Below the pieces are notes generated by a model, which saw only the letters and a program-made list of their open reading frames with translations, was not told where the DNA came from and ran no database searches. From Larimichthys crocea (lineage: Eukaryota > Chordata > Actinopteri > Sciaenidae): a DNA stretch of 64,000 nt. Below are positions 60,480 through 64,000 of the stretch, one piece after another. The stretch spans positions 6,119,291 to 6,183,290 of the forward strand of contig NC_040021.1 of NCBI RefSeq assembly GCF_000972845.2, written 5' to 3'. The stretch's first letter is position 1. Every line of letters begins with the position of its first letter. Position numbers and translations under genes: made by a program.

Positions 60480-60890
60480 TTGCCACAGGCAGATTGTCTG
60501 TGTGAATCATTGAAGTTGTCGAGACCCTCTGATGGCTATCAAACTCTGACTGATACTGCGATCAGGGACCTCGTGGTCCATCAGGCTTCAGCAGCCTTCA
60601 GGGGCACCAAATGTCCCTCAGGCCGCAGCCAACTTGGGTCAGTTTACCATGTACCACTACTGCAGAGCAAGGGCCCATCAGATAAGATGTCTCAGGACAT
60701 TCCTGAGTGGCGGGCCCCCCCTTCCCTTCAGGGCCAGAGCAGGTCCTCTTGAGCGCTGAGGAAACAGCTCCTTCTGGAATGCTGGGATTTGATTGATCCA
60801 TCGGGGGATCAGGCTAAATCTACAGAGGCTGATCTGGACTCTGGTCCAGCTACTCCTACTCTTCAGGAACACGGGGAAAACTAATATTAT
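60480..60890 (+). pseudogene. Possible fossil coding remnant, frame-shifted
   Basis: A GC-richer block reads ADCLCESLKLSRPSDGYQTL and SQDIPEWRAPPSLQGQSRSS in one frame to a stop at 60750, then another frame reads ECWDLIDPSGDQAKSTEAD, LDSGPATPTLQEHGEN. Each part is protein-like, and the switch of frame suggests an indel in a decayed gene or retroelement ORF. No family recognised; chance remains possible. Confidence 0.2.
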
Positions 60891-61437
60891 GGGGGGATTA
60901 ATTGTTCTGTGTTGTCAGCACTGTCACACTTAACGATGCTCTTTGTTTTAGTTCGGGAAGTGGAGATTTGTTGGACATTCATTGGATTTATTAAACTTTG
61001 ATAGACTTAGTATGCGATTGTTCTTGTTGGAGAGGTTTCTAACTCTTGATGACAATCTCAAATGATTTTTATAGAGATCACCTGTCAATCAACCAGTACA
61101 CTGATTTTCTCTTGATGTTGTTTTTAGTTTGACTGCAGCATTCTTCAGTCATGTTTGATGGTAGTGTTTGGCAAATATTAACAGTAGTGCCACAAAAATG
61201 TGAATTTACAACACCTGTCTTGACCTCAGGAAATCTCCACTTGAACATTTTCAAATTTTTTAAATTTCACAACTCCCACAGTAGCTATTGCTTTTACAGC
61301 GTCTCTCTCTGCTGCTCTCTTTCTACCTTTGTCCTTATATTATGGTGTTTACAATCTAGGAGGTTACTTGATTCCTCCCTGGATTATATTCACTAATAAC
61401 ATTTTTTAGAGTCATTGCAGCGTTGCGTACAGGAATC
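60891..61437. other. Non-coding, nothing identified
   Basis: AT-rich. The frame 61151-61396 plus has no motif. Confidence 0.45.
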
Positions 61438-61614
61438 GGCCCTTTCAGACACAACACGATTTGAGCTGTACTCCTCGCTGGGTTCAGCACAATTTGCACC
61501 CAAAGTTTAATCTAGTTGAACTATGGAGTGCAAGCTGTTATGGCACGATGCAACCCATTGAAAATAATGCGTTTCAGAGTGCAGGGGTGGCATCATGATG
61601 TGTCTGAAAGGTCC
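61438..61614. mobile_element. Short inverted-repeat (MITE-like) element, 177 bp
   Basis: GGCCCTTTCAGACACAACAC at 61438 and its near reverse complement ending GTGTCTGAAAGGTCC at 61614 match at 20 of 23 positions. The interior (GCACCCAAAGTTTAATC, GATGCAACCCATTGAAAAT) is unrelated between the arms and non-coding. Family not recognised; no clear target-site duplication. Confidence 0.65.
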
Positions 61615-62599
61615 TTGAGCTGACACAATTTGATACAAGTGAAGTGAAAATGAATGAAATACACTGCATGTTGAAGGTTAACACAAAGAAATAAGTATGT
61701 ACGGTACATTTTGCAGCTTTACAGAGATGCCTATTGAAAAAAATTCATTGAAAATGAAGGAAATAAATTTATTTAGTCGGAATAATGTTTCTTTAAAAGG
61801 ATGTTTGCTGTTGGAAATTAGTCACATACAAAGAGAAATTTAAGGAGAAAGGGTTAATGTGCTACTCACAGTCTGATATAAGACCAGAGAGAAGTTAGTG
61901 ATCAGTTATAAAACCGAGCCAAATGTGACAATGTGCAAAATTATTACAATTTAAAGGAAGACGTGTTCACTGGAGTCGTCTCTGTTCTTTTCAGCAGCTC
62001 ATATGCACATTATTCCTGTGCCAGAAGATTTAAACGCCAGACACTGCAAGTGTAAAATAACAAATGTAAAAGACTTCCCGGGCTGAGAACCGTTATGCAA
62101 CGAGCAATAAGGAGTAAAGTTTCTATGAAAATGTCACTGATTATTTTTGTAAAAGTGTCAACGTCAGCTGCCAGAGACTCCACAGTATGTCAGTTCCCCT
62201 TCATCCATGTTCATAAAGCTCCATGTTAATATTCAACACATTCCTTGATAAAAGAACACTTGAACTTCTTCACTGATGTCTGTGTTACCGGTACATACTT
62301 GGATGTCTGTACAGGGACAGGGCTCTTCCTCTGTCTGGATCAGCGAGTTCAGGCCATGTCTGCTGTCTGGCCTCTGCTTCTCCCATGAGCTTACGAGTTT
62401 ACAGTCTGCATAAAAGTATCTTTGTGATAGCGACTGGAACAGACTGATACTGTGCTGTACTGCTGTACCCATTTCTCTCTATCACCAACTTACCATCTGG
62501 GTATTTTTATGTCTCTTCCTTTTCCTCTCTTATTCTCTTCTCCTTCCTTCTGTATCTGTCTTCATGTTTTTGTTCTATTTTCTGTCCTTTTGGCTGCAG
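61615..62599. other. Probable intron, pyrimidine tract at the end
   Basis: Nothing coding. The last 140 bases (62460-62599) are strongly C/T-rich and contain TCACCAACTTACC, a possible branch region, leading into the acceptor at 62599. Confidence 0.4.
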
Positions 62600-62651
62600 A
62601 GAGAAGATCTTCAAAACACCCAGCAAGCGTGCCTACCTGTATGCTGGAAAG
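62600..62651 (+). CDS. Candidate internal exon (52 bp), product unknown
   Basis: An unusually long pyrimidine tract ends in TTTTGGCTGCAG and is followed by 52 bases and a donor GGAAAGGTATTT. All three frames are open. The most protein-like reads EKIFKTPSKRAYLYAGK (one leading base, ending on a codon boundary). The alternatives begin REDLQNTQQACL and RRSSKHPASVPT. I cannot assign a gene. Strong flanking signals and the second exon-like block 1.25 kb downstream on the same strand are the reasons to believe it. Confidence 0.35.
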
Positions 62652-63902
62652 GTATTTTAGCTCAGCACTGATGTGTGTATGTGTGTTTAATGATGTGTGC
62701 TAAAATCCCATGGGAGTCACTGGGCATGCAAATGTGTGTTTTGTTCCATCACATTTACTGGAAAATCTATAATTGCTGTAACAAAATGGCTGAATGTAAA
62801 TATTAGTGCTACCAAAAGCAGTGACATCCACCTCCATCCTTCCACAAATGGTCCCCTGCATTTCAGCGCAGCCACAAACCCTGCAGGCTCTTTCTCTGTC
62901 CTTGTCCAGCACATGCCATGGTTAAAACAAAGGGGCATAAACGTCCAGATAGATCTCCATCATCCACACCAAGCTTGTGGGTTCAACCCCAGGCAACAGT
63001 GTTTGGGTTCCAGATGCAGATTCTGTGGCTGAGGCCTGTTACTGTCCAACATCGAGAATTACCTTCAACTAAGTTGTGTTCTTGAATCGTATGCAGGGAC
63101 TCGTGAATGGTAGAAGCATGAGTAAGGATTGTTGTCATTATTAATCATTCAGTCTATAAATAACACCCATCACGAGTTCAGAGAGCTCAAGGCAACATCA
63201 TCGCCCTGCTTATTTTGTCTGACCAAGAGTCGAAATCCCAAAAATATTCATTTTATGATATAAAAGAGAGAATTTCATAATTTATTTTCCATTTGAGTAG
63301 CTTGAACCAGCCAATATTCTCCTGTGTATGGGGAAACAGGGAACTGGGGATTTTGAAGTGTGGTTGTATGAAGTACTTATACATAATTAGTGTTTTACCC
63401 ACTTTAGACCACTGTCTACTGTAGATAAAACTTGTAGGTTTACTTACTGCTCTTCACTTTTGGAGAAGCAGACAGGGATCCCAATACGGAAACAGAGCTA
63501 TGCCCTTTTCTTTGGCACTAACTGTAGAACTTACATAAGCCTAAAGGCAGAACCTCAGCTGGCACATCGCGGCTGCAACACTGTTTTGGTCCATTCTTCA
63601 CTTCACTTTAAACCCCAGTCCACCAGACTTGATGTAAAATGTGCTCAGATTTGTCATTTTTCCTTAACTAATGTGCTTCTACCATAAATATGCTACATAA
63701 TTGTTGTTTGTCTGGTTTTACCATTTAAACGTGTGCTTCTCGAGGGGTCACAAACATTGTCTAGGACAGCCGCAATCACCTCAGGTGGCAATTGCGCACG
63801 AGGAACCCATCACAGCCATGCTCAGTGGATGCTCAGCAGCAGTAAAATGTGTCTTTCTGCTGACCCGGGCCACAGTAGCGCATTGTTCTGTTTCTGTGCC
63901 AG
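62652..63902. other. Probable intron between the two candidate exons
   Basis: No repeat recognised. Several short open frames (62697-63032 and 63460-63687 plus, 62912-62700 minus) lack motifs and splice context. The 3' end has a TTGTTCTGTTTCTGTGCCAG acceptor. Confidence 0.35.
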
Positions 63903-63961
63903 GATCCCCCCTTGCTTCTCCAAATTGGGGTCGCACTGACCGTTGTCTCCTGATGATACAG
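63903..63961 (+). CDS. Candidate internal exon (59 bp), product unknown
   Basis: Acceptor TTCTGTTTCTGTGCCAG precedes 63903 and a strong donor ATACAGGTAAATAC follows 63961. One frame is open through to the donor (two leading bases, then SPLASPNWGRTDRCLLMIQ) and is phase-compatible with the REDLQ frame of 62600-62651. If the EKIFKT frame is used instead, this exon reads DPPLLLQIGVALTVVS and stops at TGA, making it a last coding exon. The choice cannot be made from sequence alone, and a chance pairing of sites is possible. Confidence 0.3.
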
Positions 63962-64000
63962 GTAAATACTTCATATACCCCAACTATTACTCAACAAGTA

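Noticed and set aside
1..64000. CRISPR array, phage, plasmid or operon-like gene cluster
   Set aside because: No regularly spaced direct repeats with unique spacers, no dense coding and no ribosome-binding sites. The window has the character of vertebrate non-coding DNA.
1..64000. An undescribed multi-gene system
   Set aside because: Nothing in the sequence shows co-arranged genes. All recognisable coding pieces are transposon relics or isolated exon-like blocks.

Overview
The window reads as non-coding nuclear DNA of a ray-finned (teleost) fish. No complete protein-coding gene, rRNA, tRNA gene, CRISPR array or operon could be supported. The evidence is AT-rich, CpG-poor sequence with only short open frames, plus relics of repeat families I recognise from fish genomes: a Tc1-like transposase fossil, the 3' ends of CR1/L2/Rex1-type LINEs, L2-type tails, a tRNA-headed SINE and several inverted-repeat (MITE-like) elements. 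Species and chromosome cannot be given.

Layout. Bases 1-693 are single copy. Bases 694-8022 are a head-to-tail duplication of a ~3.4-3.9 kb unit whose copies differ mostly by one- and two-base indels. The second copy holds a 10-N gap and ~0.5 kb of compositionally odd sequence, so I read the duplication as mainly an assembly problem. From 8 to 36 kb the sequence is intergenic or intronic with scattered fossils: a LINE 3' end at 9.2-9.7 kb, an inverted-repeat element at 14.5-15.1 kb, the Tc1 fossil at 18.3-18.9 kb, three perfect tandem doublets of 44-45 bp, and ancient dispersed repeats at 25.7, 29.5 and 34.3 kb. Near 37 kb a CpG-richer stretch has overlapping reading frames that may be a real exon or promoter. 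From 38 to 62 kb there are more repeats (L2 tail 38.0 kb, SINE piece 39.9 kb, inverted-repeat elements at 46.3, 49.3, 53.0 and 61.4 kb).

The best coding candidates are two short exon-like blocks near the right edge, 62600-62651 and 63903-63961 on the + strand. Both have a pyrimidine tract with CAG before and a GT donor after. If real, the right part of the window is intron of a + strand gene that continues beyond the edge. Other exon-like blocks (36.97-37.34, 48.5, 53.62, 55.20, 59.64 kb) are weaker.

No undescribed biological system is evident. The most useful observations concern assembly quality (the 694-8022 duplication, the odd block, the 44-45 bp doublets), a LINE nested in an inverted-repeat element at 53 kb, and the candidate exons. 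Family names come from recall of teleost repeat consensus sequences and were not checked against a database.
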